Positions 8,488 through 17,437 of a stretch of 64,000 nt of DNA are shown in pieces (within the stretch, counting starts at the first letter, position 1; each line of letters starts with the position of its first letter). Under the pieces are notes generated by a model. The model searched no databases and was not told the origin of the DNA. It worked only from the letters and a program-made list of their open reading frames with translations. The translations under genes and the position numbers were made by a program. This stretch comes from Micromonospora sp. MW-13 (lineage in GTDB: Bacteria; Actinomycetota; Actinomycetes; Mycobacteriales; Micromonosporaceae). Location: the NCBI RefSeq assembly GCF_003434305.1, contig NZ_QKKX01000002.1, positions 78,223 through 142,222 of the forward strand. Reading direction: 5' to 3'.

Positions 8488-9639
8488 TCAACCCTCTCGG
8501 GCGGCGAGCAGTGTCTCCAGGCGCGGGGTCACCTGCCACTGGTCGAGCAGGGCGCGGTACTCCGCCCGTTGCTCGGGGCCGGGCGCGGCGTCGACCCGGC
8601 GGGCCCGGATCAGCAGGTTGCGGGGGGTGTGCCGGGAGTCGACGAACTCCACCACCTCGGTCCGGTACCCGTGCATCCGCAACAGGGCGGCCCGCAGCGA
8701 GTCGGTCAGCACGTCCGCGAAGCGCTCGCGCAGGATCCCCTGCCGGGTCAGCAGGTCGTACGGGGCCGGGGCTGGCCGGGCGCGTAGCTGGGCGGCGAGG
8801 TCGTGGTGGCAACACGGCGCGGCGAGCACCCACCGGGCGTCCCACCGCACGGCGCGGGCCAGCGCCTCGTCGGTGGCGGTGTCGCAGGCGTGCAGCGCCA
8901 GCACCAGGTCGGGCGCGGGCTCGACCGCCGCGTCGGCGATCGTGCCGGCCACGAAGCTCACCCGGTCGGCCCAGCCCAGCCGCTCGGCCAACTCGGTGTT
9001 GCGCCGCCGCTGGTCCTCCCGCACGTCGACGCCGACCAGCCGCACGTCCAGGCCCCGCTGGGAGAGGTAGCGGTACGCGGCGAAGGTCAGGTACGCGTTG
9101 CCGCAGCCCAGGTCGACCACCCGCAGCCGGCCGGTGAGGTCGTCCGGCAGGGTGGCGGCGAGTGCCCGCAGGAACGCGTCCACCTGCCGGCGCTTCGCCG
9201 CCGAGCCGCCGATCTCGGCGAAGATCTCGTCGCCCGGGTCGAGCAGCCACTCCTTGGCCCGGTCGTGGCCGCCCGGTTCCGGCGCGGGACGCGCGGCGGC
9301 GACCCGGTGCACCTGCGCCGCACCGGACTTGGTCACCCGGAGCTGGAGCGTCACGTCGGCGGTCTCCACGTGCCAGTTGCCGAACGGCTCGGCCAGCAGG
9401 GCGTCCACGGCCGCGCCGGCCTCCGCCCCGGGCGCGACGTTGCGGGTGTACGGGCGGGCCCCGTCGGAGGTGGCGATCTGCAACCGGGGCCCGGCCTTGA
9501 GGGCGACCGGGCGCAGTTCGGCGCGGACCACCGAGGGGCGGTGCCCGCGTCGGCGGCCGGCGGCGACCGCCCGGGTCAGCGCGGGGTCGAGCAGCAGCGC
9601 CCGGACCTCGGTCAGGGCGGCGTCCAGCGGTTCGGGCAT
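8488..9639 (-). CDS. Class I SAM-dependent methyltransferase (METTL25/RRNAD-like)
   Basis: The protein has 383 residues. The N-terminal ~130 residues resemble an RNA-binding or substrate-recognition region. The SAM-binding Rossmann core starts at about residue 170 with RLRVVDLGCGNAYLTFAAYRY (motif I) and LVGVDVRED (motif II). Motif IV is LVLALHACDTATDEALA, followed by APCCHHDLAAQ, a CCxH arrangement seen in the methyltransf_32 family. Such proteins probably modify RNA, but the substrate in bacteria is not established. It stands alone: its stop faces the small membrane protein gene, and it is separated from the upstream helicase gene on the same strand by a strong terminator. Confidence 0.8.
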   Translation of the reverse strand: MPEPLDAALTEVRALLLDPALTRAVAAGRRRGHRPSVVRAELRPVALKAGPRLQIATSDGARPYTRNVAPGAEAGAAVDALLAEPFGNWHVETADVTLQLRVTKSGAAQVHRVAAARPAPEPGGHDRAKEWLLDPGDEIFAEIGGSAAKRRQVDAFLRALAATLPDDLTGRLRVVDLGCGNAYLTFAAYRYLSQRGLDVRLVGVDVREDQRRRNTELAERLGWADRVSFVAGTIADAAVEPAPDLVLALHACDTATDEALARAVRWDARWVLAAPCCHHDLAAQLRARPAPAPYDLLTRQGILRERFADVLTDSLRAALLRMHGYRTEVVEFVDSRHTPRNLLIRARRVDAAPGPEQRAEYRALLDQWQVTPRLETLLAAREG

Positions 9640-9714
9640 CTCTCCATCTTCCTCGTCGCCCGAGCGGTCCCGTCGGGCGGCCGGTCCCGCCGAACGGCGG
9701 CTCGGCCGGAACGC

Positions 9715-9753
9715 GACATCCCCCGCGCCGGGCGGACCGGCGCGGGGGATGTC
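9715..9753 (-). terminator. Strong hairpin terminator downstream of the DEAD-box helicase gene
   Basis: A perfect 17-bp inverted repeat (left arm 9715-9731, loop GCGGA, right arm 9737-9753) lies 18 bp past the helicase stop on the minus strand. It is GC-rich and has no long T-run, as is common in actinobacteria. Confidence 0.75.
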
Positions 9754-9770
9754 GACGTCTGGGACGTGGG

Positions 9771-11474
9771 TCAGTCGGCGGTCGCCTCGGCGGGCATACC
9801 CGCGCCGGAGCCGCCCCGCCGGCGCCGGCGCCGGCGCGGCTTGCCCGGCTCGCCCTCGGCGGCGGCCGTGGCCGGTTCGGCGGCGGCCGACTCGGCGGAG
9901 ATCACCGCGGTCGGCTCGCCGACCACCACCTCGCCGGCCCGGCGGCGCCGGCGGCGGCGCGCGGTCCGGGCGCCCTCCTCGGCGGCCTGGTCGACCGGGA
10001 CCTCGGCGGCGTCCGGCCCGGCGGCCGGGCCGGAGCGGCCCCGGCGGCGCTCGCCACGACCGTGCCCTTCGTCGCGACCGCGTGCCTCGTCGCGCCCGCG
10101 GCCCTCGCCGCGCCGGGAGCCCCGGCCGCCACCGGTGCCCTCACCGCGCCGGGGCCGGCCGCCGAGGTCCTCCTCGACCTCGGCCGACAGCCCGGCCCGG
10201 GTCCGTTCCGCCGTCGGCAGGGTGCCGGTGACGTCGCGGGAGATGTCCAGGTCGGTGTAGAGGTGCGCCGAGGTGTGGTACGTCTCCGGCGGCTCCGGCA
10301 TGTCCAGCCCGAGCGTCTTGTCGATGATCCGCCAGCGGGGCATGTCGTCCCAGTCGACGAAGGTCACCGCGACGCCGGTGGCGCCGGCCCGGCCGGTACG
10401 ACCGATCCGGTGGGTGTAGGTGTCCTGGTCCTCGGGGCAGTCGTAGTTGATGACGTGGGTGACGCCGGTGACGTCCAGCCCCCGGGCGGCCACGTCGGTC
10501 GCGACCAGGATGTCGATCTTCCCGGCCCGGAACGCGCGCAGCGCCCGCTCCCGGGCGCCCTGGCCCAGGTCGCCGTGCACGGCCGCCACGGCGAAGCCGC
10601 GGAAGTCGAGGTCCTCGGCGACCCGGTCGGCGGCCCGCTTGGTGCGGGTGAAGATCATGGTGAGCCCGCGCCCCTCCGCCTGGAGGATGCGCGCCACGAT
10701 CTCGACCTTGTTCATCGAGTGGGTGCGGTAGACCAGCTGCTGGGTCTGCGGCGACGGCCCGGTCTCGGCGGTGTGCCCGGCGTGGATCGTCACCGGGCGG
10801 CGCAGGAAGCGCCGGGACAGCGCGACGATCGGGTCCGGCATGGTGGCCGAGAAGAGCATCGTCTGCCGGTCCTCCGGCAGCATCGCGAGGATCTTCTCGA
10901 CGTCGTCGAGGAAGCCCAGGTCCAGCATCCGGTCGGCCTCGTCGAGGACCAGCGCGTGTACCCGGTCGAGCCGCAGGTGCTTCTGCTTGGCCAGGTCCAG
11001 CAGCCGGCCCGGCGTGCCGACCAGGATCTCGACGCCCTTGCGCAGCGTGTCGATCTGCGGCTCGTACGCGACGCCGCCGTAGATCGGCAGCACCCGCACG
11101 CCGCGGGTCCGGCCCGCCGCATCGAGGTCCTTGGCGACCTGGATGCCCAGCTCGCGGGTGGGGACGACGACCAGGGCCTGCGGCACGCCGTCGCCGCCCT
11201 CGGCCGGGGCGAAGACCCGCTCCAGCAGCGGTACGCCGAAGCCGAGGGTCTTGCCGGTGCCGGTGGGCGCCTGGCCGATCAGGTCGGTGCCGCGCAGCCC
11301 GATCGGGAGCGCGTACTCCTGGATGGCGAAGGCCCGGGTGATGCCGGCCGCAGCCAGCGCCTCGACGGTCTCCGGCCGGGCGCCGAGCTCGGCGAACGTG
11401 GGGGCCTCCGGGCGGACCGGGGCGGTCGGGGCCAGCTCGTGGCCGCCTGTGAGATCGGAAATCTGCTCGCTCAT
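9771..11474 (-). CDS. DEAD-box ATP-dependent RNA helicase
   Basis: The protein has 567 residues. All helicase motifs are present: Q-motif FAIQEYALP near residue 50, Walker A APTGTGKT, DEAD in LVLDEADRMLDLGF, SAT in LFSATMP, and motif VI HRIGRTGRAG. The last ~170 residues are low-complexity, with Arg-Gly-Arg and Glu-Arg runs (an RGG-like basic tail) and a short RRRRRRGG stretch. Tails of this kind bind RNA in cold-shock and ribosome-assembly helicases of the RhlE/CsdA group. The gene is monocistronic, and its 5' region contains four copies of a 16-bp repeat that may take part in control. Confidence 0.9.
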   Translation of the reverse strand: MSEQISDLTGGHELAPTAPVRPEAPTFAELGARPETVEALAAAGITRAFAIQEYALPIGLRGTDLIGQAPTGTGKTLGFGVPLLERVFAPAEGGDGVPQALVVVPTRELGIQVAKDLDAAGRTRGVRVLPIYGGVAYEPQIDTLRKGVEILVGTPGRLLDLAKQKHLRLDRVHALVLDEADRMLDLGFLDDVEKILAMLPEDRQTMLFSATMPDPIVALSRRFLRRPVTIHAGHTAETGPSPQTQQLVYRTHSMNKVEIVARILQAEGRGLTMIFTRTKRAADRVAEDLDFRGFAVAAVHGDLGQGARERALRAFRAGKIDILVATDVAARGLDVTGVTHVINYDCPEDQDTYTHRIGRTGRAGATGVAVTFVDWDDMPRWRIIDKTLGLDMPEPPETYHTSAHLYTDLDISRDVTGTLPTAERTRAGLSAEVEEDLGGRPRRGEGTGGGRGSRRGEGRGRDEARGRDEGHGRGERRRGRSGPAAGPDAAEVPVDQAAEEGARTARRRRRRRAGEVVVGEPTAVISAESAAAEPATAAAEGEPGKPRRRRRRRGGSGAGMPAEATAD

Positions 11475-11610
11475 ATGGATTTGGGGGTGCCCTCTCGTGG
11501 TGCGCCCCTCATGTCCTCAGGGCGCGGTCGGTAGGTGGCGCGGGCCACACGGTCGGGGGCGGAGTCGCCGAGCCGGACCGGGCCGCACGCGCGCCGTGGG
11601 CAGGACTTCG

Positions 11611-11674
11611 GGTCAGACCGGACCTCGGTCAGATCGAACCTGGGTCAGATCGAACCTGGGTCAGATCGGTGCCC
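11611..11674. repeat. Four 16-bp tandem repeats upstream of the DEAD-box helicase gene
   Basis: Copies start at 11611, 11627, 11643 and 11659, each a version of GGTCAGATCGAACCTG; the first and last are degenerate. They lie about 140-200 bp before the helicase start on the minus strand, so they may be in its 5' leader or promoter. Confidence 0.8.
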
Positions 11675-12240
11675 ACGGCAACTGCTCCATACTACCTGAG
11701 CCGCCGCCGTGTCGTCCCTGTTCAGGGATGCGGCCCGACAGTCGGGGGTGTTAAGTGTGATCTGAGTCACGTCCGGTGGCTCTGGCGTCCGGTCACCCGG
11801 GGCGATACCGGGCATCCCGCCGCCCGACCGGCTCGCCGCCCTCGGCCGCCTGAGGAGGCGATGGCGCCGTACGAGGAGGCGATGGTGCCGTACGTCGAGC
11901 CGTCGCAGGCGTACCACGACTCGACCGGGCCGAAGGACCGGCTGGAGGCGGTCCCGAGGGCGTACGTGGGCTACGCGGCCCGGCGACCCGTCGGGGAGAC
12001 GGTCTTCCAGGGCGGCGGACCGGGGCGCGCTCACCGCGCTGGTCGCTGGGGAGCAGGTGGACGCGTCGACGCTGTTCCCACCGGCTGACGGCCGGGTACT
12101 CCGACCGGATGACGGCGGTCGGTGTCAACGACTGACGCCACGGCCCGCCGGGCAGGGGCGCTGCCAGCACCGGACCGCGCGACGGCGCCCGTGGCGGACG
12201 GTGGGCGGCGCGCCGCACCCCGCCACGGACGCCGGCCGGA
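11675..12240. other. Gene-poor stretch with a 21-bp tandem repeat
   Basis: No convincing gene is visible here. The one notable structure is a tandem pair of a 21-bp unit (GAGGAGGCGATGGYGCCGTAC) at 11852-11872 and 11873-11893, one mismatch apart. A frame from the ATG at 11861 continues to 12088 through EEAMVPYVEPSQAYHDS; it could be a decayed small gene, but codon use and the absence of a recognisable domain argue against it. Confidence 0.5.
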
Positions 12241-12468
12241 TCAGCGGACGGTGAAGCCGACTGCCCGCGGCGACGCCTCGGCGATCTCGACGTAGGCGAC
12301 CTTGCTGACCGGCACGATGACCCGCCGGCCCTTCTCGTCGGTCAGGGAGAGCGTCCCCTCGCCCTTGGCGATGGCGTCGGTCACGATCTGCTCGATCTCG
12401 GCCGGCGACTGCGCGCTCTCCAGAACCAGCTCGCGCGGCGCGTACTGCACGCCGATCTTGACCTCCAC
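12241..12468 (-). CDS. DUF3107 family small protein
   Basis: The protein has 75 residues and is acidic-basic balanced. It starts MEVKIGVQYAPRELVLES and ends SKVAYVEIAEASPRAVGF, the conserved pattern of DUF3107, a family found almost only in actinobacteria. The ATG has GAGGAGGC-type complementarity upstream (AGGAGGCACC on the minus strand). It lies about 65 bp after a TetR gene on the same strand, so the two may be one transcript. The function is unknown; the family is conserved in length and often sits near DEAD-box helicase and TetR genes, as here. Confidence 0.85.
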   Translation of the reverse strand: MEVKIGVQYAPRELVLESAQSPAEIEQIVTDAIAKGEGTLSLTDEKGRRVIVPVSKVAYVEIAEASPRAVGFTVR

Positions 12469-12533
12469 GGTGCCTCCTCAACTGGGGCGAAAAAGCCGCC
12501 GTGGGAAGGCTATCCGATCTCGCGACCGGATGT

Positions 12534-13172
12534 TCAGGCTGACTCACCTTGCAGCGGGAAGCTGGCGATGCCCCGCCAGGACAGCGCGGCGACGAGCGCC
12601 TCGGCCTCCGCCTTGGGCACCTGCCGGCCATCGGCGAGCCAGAACTGCGCCGCCGTCTCCGCCGCGCCGACCAGCCCGGAGGCGAGCAGCTCGGCGTGCG
12701 CCCGGCTGACCCCGGTGTCGGAGATGATCGTGTCGGTAATCGCCGCGATGCAGCCCTGCTCCACCCGTTCCACCCGTTGCCGCACGGCCGGGTCGTTGCG
12801 CAGGTCGGACTCGAAGACGAGGCGGAACGCCTCGCTCTCGTGGTCGACGAAGTCGAAGTAGGCGCGCACCGACGCGCCGACCCGCTCCTTGTTGTCGTTG
12901 GTGCCGCGCATGGCGTCGTGCACCTTTGCCACGATCGCGTCGCAGTGCGTGTCCAGCAGCGCCAGGTAGAGCTCCATCTTGCCCGGGAAGTGCTGGTAGA
13001 GCACCGGCTTGGAGACCCCCGCCCGTTCGGCGATGTCGTCCATCGCGGCGGCGTGGTAGCCCTGCGCGACGAACACCTCCTGCGCCGCCGCGAGCAGCTG
13101 CTTGCGGCGCGCCGAGCGGGGCAGGCGCGTGGGCCGGCCGGCGGTCTGGGCGCCGTTCCCGACAGCCGTCAT
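12534..13172 (-). CDS. TetR-family transcriptional regulator
   Basis: The protein has 212 residues. Residues about 18-65 form the TetR DNA-binding domain: RRKQLLAAAQEVFVAQGY, then MDDIAERAGVSKPVLYQHF with the recognition helix SKPVLYQHF, and PGKMELYLALLD. The C-terminal ligand-binding part is all-helical (VRAYFDFVDHESEAFRLVFE). The promoter lies in a 150-bp divergent region shared with the large disordered protein gene. In that region a 10-bp sequence (ACTTATCGCC) occurs twice exactly 60 bp apart at 13205 and 13265. The ligand is unknown. Confidence 0.85.
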   Translation of the reverse strand: MTAVGNGAQTAGRPTRLPRSARRKQLLAAAQEVFVAQGYHAAAMDDIAERAGVSKPVLYQHFPGKMELYLALLDTHCDAIVAKVHDAMRGTNDNKERVGASVRAYFDFVDHESEAFRLVFESDLRNDPAVRQRVERVEQGCIAAITDTIISDTGVSRAHAELLASGLVGAAETAAQFWLADGRQVPKAEAEALVAALSWRGIASFPLQGESA

Positions 13173-13321
13173 GGGAACCTCCGAAACTGTTCGTACGAGC
13201 CGGCACTTATCGCCCGAACCGGTCGAGGCTCGTGAGCCCCTCGCGGAATTGGCCCGCCGCTGTAACTTATCGCCACTGTCACCACACGGTAGCCTCAGCG
13301 GGGGCGACCAAGGAGCGCGCG

Positions 13322-16285
13322 GTGACTGAAACAGGGCAACCCGGTGCCGCCACCCCGGGAGAGCACGGCGACGGGACGGGTCAGCAGGATGACCTGGCCC
13401 GTTCCGTCAACGGATGGGCGCCCTCGGCGGTCGGCTGGTCCACCGGCGGCGAGGGGACGCGGGAGCCGCAGCCCCCCTGGCGCCGGTCCGAGCCCGTCTC
13501 CGGTTGGGGTGCCTCGTCACCGCGCCACGGGGACCTTCCGGCGCCGCTGCCCGGCCTGCCCCCCGAGCCGGGGCCGCCGGCCCGGATCAACGGCCACCCG
13601 CGCGTCAACGGCGTGAGCCACGGCGGGGAGGAGGCACCGGTGGGCCGCCAGGCGCCGGTCAGCGCGCCGCCGCTGGGCGGGGAGCCCGGCCGGGACGGCG
13701 ACGGCGAGCGGCTGGCCGTCCCCGCGCAGCGCCCCGCCCCGAGGCGGGAACGGTCGACCGGCCCGCAGCACGGCGGCGAGGCGGACGCCGCCGCCCGGCA
13801 CGCCTCCGGGGAGGACCCGGCGGCCCGCGCCGGTCGCTGGTCGGACGGGAACGTTCCGTCGTCCGCGCCGCCCGCCGTGCAGGTGCCGCCGCCGGGCACG
13901 GCCGCCTCCGGCTTCGAGGTGCCACCCGGGCTGCACGCCCCCACTCCCGAGCGCTCCGTGCCCGAGCCGACCGCGTCCGCCGGCGGGGCGTCCGACTGGG
14001 TCGACCGGCCGTCCGACTGGGCCGACCGGTTCCCGCCCGACGTCGATCCGCGCGGCTATCCGCAGGCCGACCCGCCCGGCGCTGACCGGGTGACCCGCCC
14101 GCCGGTGGCGGAACAGGGCGGTCGCCCGGCAGCCGAGCCGGGGTCGGCGCAGGCCGCCGGCCCGTCCGCCGCCGACCAGCCCGCCCGGTCGCCTGCCGCC
14201 GACCAGCCCCCCCGGCCGCCGGCCGCCGACCGGGCCGGTCAGCCGCCGGCCGCCGCCGACCGTCCGGATGCCGACGACCGCCGGGCTGCCTGGGAGCGCG
14301 CCGCCGAGCGCGCGGCGGCCCCCGAGCCGGGCTGGGCCGGCCCCGACTGGAACCGGCCGAGCTGGGGCGGCGGCTGGGCACCGCCGTGGCCCCCGGAGCA
14401 GGGCGGGGGGCCCGGCCGTCGGGCCCGCGAGGAGGAGGAACCCGCCGGTCGCCGGCCCCGCGAGGACGAGGACCCGGCCGGCCACCGGTCCCACGGGGAG
14501 CGCGAACCGTCCGGCCGCCGGTCCCGCGAGGACCGGGCCGTAGACTGGGCCCCGGACCCGAGCCGCGGCTACCAGCCCGAGGCGGGCCGCACCCACGCGG
14601 CGGATGCCGATCGCCCGTACGCCGCCGAGCCCGGCCACCCCCACGCCGCCGAGCCGGCTAGCCCCCACGCCGCCGAGCCGGCCCGGCCGTACGAGCCCGC
14701 CCGGCCCTACCAGCCGCTGCGCCCCGAGGCCGCCCGGCCGTACGAGTTTCCCCGGTCCGAGTCGCGTCCCGGGTACGAGCCGGCGGCCCGGCCGGCCCCG
14801 GAGCCGGTCGAGCGTCCCGGCTGGGCAGGTGGGCGTCCCGCGTCCGCCCCCCCCGGGCCATCCGCGTCCGGTCCCGAGGACGCGGCCGTCGATCCCGCCG
14901 AGGCGCGGGCCGCCCGGCCGTTCCGGCTGCGACCCGTCTCCGATGACACCCTGCCCGTTGAGCCCCCCGGCCAACCGCCGGCCCCCACCAGCGCCGGGCC
15001 GGCCGTCGTACCCGCCACGAGCGGGATCGGACGGCTCATCCGGACCCCGTCCGCGCCCGTCCCGACGAGCGCACCCCCGTACGCGGCCCGCCGATCCGCA
15101 CCCGACCCGGTATCCCCGGCCACCCCGGTCGACGACGACCGGCGGCCGGACCGCACCTCGGCGGTGCTGCCGCAGCGCGTCCCCGCCGAGCCGGACGTGC
15201 CCGTCGTGCCGGAGCCGCCAGCCGTGGAGCCCCCCGCCGAAACCCCGGAACTCGCCCGCATCGCCACCCACCTACGCCGCGACGACGAGCCCGCGCCGCC
15301 GCAGGAGCGGCCCGAGGGGTTCGACGTCAACGCGATCCTCGACGCCGTCCGGGGGGTCGCCGGGGTGCGGGACGCGGCGTTGCGCCGTACCCCGGCCGGG
15401 GCGCACAGCCTCCGCCTCGACCTCGCCGACGGCGCGGACCCGGCCGAGGTGAGCCGGCACGTCGCCCGCCTGCTCCAGGAGCGGATGGGGCTGGCCGCCG
15501 CGCCGCAGAACGTTCCCGGGTTCCCCAACACCCCGCCTCCCCCACCGGTGCGACGCCGCTCGGTGGACCCGCTGCCCGACGCCCGGGTCCCCGAGGCCCG
15601 CAGCGGCGGGCCGCGGACGCCCGAGGGTCGCGCGCCGGCCGAGGCCCCGCCGCACCGGGGCGAGCGCCGCACCGAGCCGGCGGGCGAGCCGCCGCGCCGA
15701 CGCCGCCAGCCGACCGGGCACCGCGGCCGGGCCGCCGTGGAGGAGCCGGGCCAGGTGACGACCGCCGCGCCCGGCGCCGCGACCGGCAGCCCGGCGACGC
15801 TCGGCGCCTCGTACTCGGGCGGGCAGATGACCACGACGGAGACCGCGCCGTCGCGCCCGCTGGACACCGGCGGGTTGCCGGGCCCCCGGGTGGTGATCGA
15901 CCACGTCCAGGTCAGCACGTTCGGCCTCGACGCCACCGTCGAGGTCCGGCTCCTCGCCGGCGCGGAGAGCGCGGCGGGGTACGCCACCGGGCCCGCCGTG
16001 GACGGCTACGTGCTGCGGCTCTGCGCGGTCGCCGCCGCCGCGGCGATCGACAGGCTGCTGCGCGGCGGGGAGCAGGAGGCCGACCGGAGGCGGTGTTTCG
16101 TCGAGCACACGGCGGTGGTGCCGTTCGGCAACTGCGAGGTGGCCACGGTCGTGGTGCTGCTGGTCTGCGACGGCTGGGTCGAGCAGCTCGCCGGGTCGGC
16201 GCTGGTCGCCGGCGATCCGCGGCAGGCCGTGGTCCGGGCGACCCTGGCGGCGGTCAACCGGCGGATCGAGGCGCTGCTGGCCTGA
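13322..16285 (+). CDS. Large Pro/Ala/Arg-rich, mostly disordered protein with a conserved C-terminal domain
   Basis: The protein has 987 residues, starting at the GTG at 13322 with AAGGAG six bases upstream. Residues 1 to about 640 are low-complexity (Pro, Ala, Arg, Asp, Glu), with many repeated short blocks such as AAEPARPYEPARPYQP and AADQPARPPAADR. A first folded unit is likely near residues 670-725 (GFDVNAILDAVRGVAGVRDAALRR, then SRHVARLLQERMGL). The last ~130 residues, beginning PGPRVVIDHVQVSTFGLDA, look like a compact alpha/beta domain ending in AVNRRIEALLA. No signal peptide or membrane helix is seen, so it is probably cytoplasmic. I do not know its function. Its position opposite a TetR gene suggests that gene may regulate it. 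Confidence 0.72.
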   Translation: MTETGQPGAATPGEHGDGTGQQDDLARSVNGWAPSAVGWSTGGEGTREPQPPWRRSEPVSGWGASSPRHGDLPAPLPGLPPEPGPPARINGHPRVNGVSHGGEEAPVGRQAPVSAPPLGGEPGRDGDGERLAVPAQRPAPRRERSTGPQHGGEADAAARHASGEDPAARAGRWSDGNVPSSAPPAVQVPPPGTAASGFEVPPGLHAPTPERSVPEPTASAGGASDWVDRPSDWADRFPPDVDPRGYPQADPPGADRVTRPPVAEQGGRPAAEPGSAQAAGPSAADQPARSPAADQPPRPPAADRAGQPPAAADRPDADDRRAAWERAAERAAAPEPGWAGPDWNRPSWGGGWAPPWPPEQGGGPGRRAREEEEPAGRRPREDEDPAGHRSHGEREPSGRRSREDRAVDWAPDPSRGYQPEAGRTHAADADRPYAAEPGHPHAAEPASPHAAEPARPYEPARPYQPLRPEAARPYEFPRSESRPGYEPAARPAPEPVERPGWAGGRPASAPPGPSASGPEDAAVDPAEARAARPFRLRPVSDDTLPVEPPGQPPAPTSAGPAVVPATSGIGRLIRTPSAPVPTSAPPYAARRSAPDPVSPATPVDDDRRPDRTSAVLPQRVPAEPDVPVVPEPPAVEPPAETPELARIATHLRRDDEPAPPQERPEGFDVNAILDAVRGVAGVRDAALRRTPAGAHSLRLDLADGADPAEVSRHVARLLQERMGLAAAPQNVPGFPNTPPPPPVRRRSVDPLPDARVPEARSGGPRTPEGRAPAEAPPHRGERRTEPAGEPPRRRRQPTGHRGRAAVEEPGQVTTAAPGAATGSPATLGASYSGGQMTTTETAPSRPLDTGGLPGPRVVIDHVQVSTFGLDATVEVRLLAGAESAAGYATGPAVDGYVLRLCAVAAAAAIDRLLRGGEQEADRRRCFVEHTAVVPFGNCEVATVVVLLVCDGWVEQLAGSALVAGDPRQAVVRATLAAVNRRIEALLA

Positions 16286-16457
16286 CCGGTCGCGTGCCGG
16301 CCCGCCGGCCGGACCCGACCGGGTGCGGCGGCGGCCCGACCCGGGTGGCGGCCCGACCCGGGCCTGGCTCGCCGGGCCCGCGCCGGGCCCGCGCCGGGCC
16401 GGCACCGGCCGCGGGGGGTGGACACCCGCGCGGGGCCGATCCGGGCAGACTTGAGCC

Positions 16458-17432
16458 ATGAGACGAGCCACCCTCGGGCCGGACCACCTGCTACCCGGGC
16501 CCGAGGCCCCGCCGCCGTGGCCCGGCCGGGAGGTACGCCTCGACGACTCGGTCACCTACGTCCGGGACACCCCGGCCAGCGCGCCCGGCGCGGAGCCGGC
16601 GCTCTACGTGCACGGCCTCGGCGGTTCGTCGCAGAACTGGACGGACCTGGCCGGGCTGCTCGCCGACCGCCTCGACGGCCAGGCCGTCGACCTGCCCGGG
16701 TTCGGGCTCAGCGAGCCGGGGCACCGGTACACGGTCCGCAGCTTCGCCGACCGGGTGGTCCGGCTGATCGAGCACGCCGGGCGGGGGCCGGTGCACCTGT
16801 TCGGCAACTCGCTGGGCGGGACGATCTCGGTGCGGGTCGCGGCGCTGCGTCCCGATCTGGTGCGCACTCTGACGCTGATCTCCCCGGCGCTGCCGTTCCT
16901 CGACTTCCGCCGGTCGTTGCAGGGCCGGATGCTGCCGGTGCTGGCCGTCCCCCGGGGCGAACGCCTCGTCGGCTGGCAGTTGGCCCGGGTGGCCCCCGAG
17001 GTGATGGCGCAGCAGGTGATGGAGTCCTGTGTGGCCGACCTGACCCGGATCAGCGAGCAGCGCCGGCGCGAGGCGCTGGAGGAGATCCGGACGCGCTACC
17101 ACGCCGAGCACCACGCCGCCGCGTACGTGCGCACCTTCCGGGGGCTGGTCGCCAGTTTCCTGCGCTCGTACCTGCGCGGGTCGGAGTCGCTGTGGCGGAT
17201 GGCCGCCGCGGTGTCCGCGCCGACGCTGGTGATCGGCGGCACCCATGACCGGCTGGTCGACGTGCGGGTGGCGCCGCAGGCCGCCCGGGTGATCCCGGAC
17301 AGCCGGCTGCTGATGCTCGACGGGGTGGGGCACGTGGCCCAGATGGAGGTGCCCCGCACGGTGGCCCGGGCGGTGCTCGGGCTCCTCGCCGAAACGGAGG
17401 ACGCGGCGGCCCGCCGCGACATGGCAGGCTGA
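16458..17432 (+). CDS. Alpha/beta-fold hydrolase
   Basis: The protein has 324 residues. An oxyanion-type motif LYVHGLGGSSQNWTDL lies near residue 50, the nucleophile elbow GNSLGGT (Ser near 117), a likely acid in HDRLVDVR, and the catalytic His in DGVGHVAQMEVP near 290. This is the layout of C-C hydrolases and esterases of the MhpC type. The substrate cannot be predicted. The gene lies 5 bp before a DUF3152 gene and probably shares its transcript. Confidence 0.82.
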   Translation: MRRATLGPDHLLPGPEAPPPWPGREVRLDDSVTYVRDTPASAPGAEPALYVHGLGGSSQNWTDLAGLLADRLDGQAVDLPGFGLSEPGHRYTVRSFADRVVRLIEHAGRGPVHLFGNSLGGTISVRVAALRPDLVRTLTLISPALPFLDFRRSLQGRMLPVLAVPRGERLVGWQLARVAPEVMAQQVMESCVADLTRISEQRRREALEEIRTRYHAEHHAAAYVRTFRGLVASFLRSYLRGSESLWRMAAAVSAPTLVIGGTHDRLVDVRVAPQAARVIPDSRLLMLDGVGHVAQMEVPRTVARAVLGLLAETEDAAARRDMAG

Positions 17433-17437
17433 CCGGG

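Noticed and set aside
11669..12088. Possible 139-codon gene on the plus strand
   Set aside because: No domain, no proper ribosome site for its first ATG, and a repeat-derived peptide (EEAMxPY) makes up the only protein-like part.
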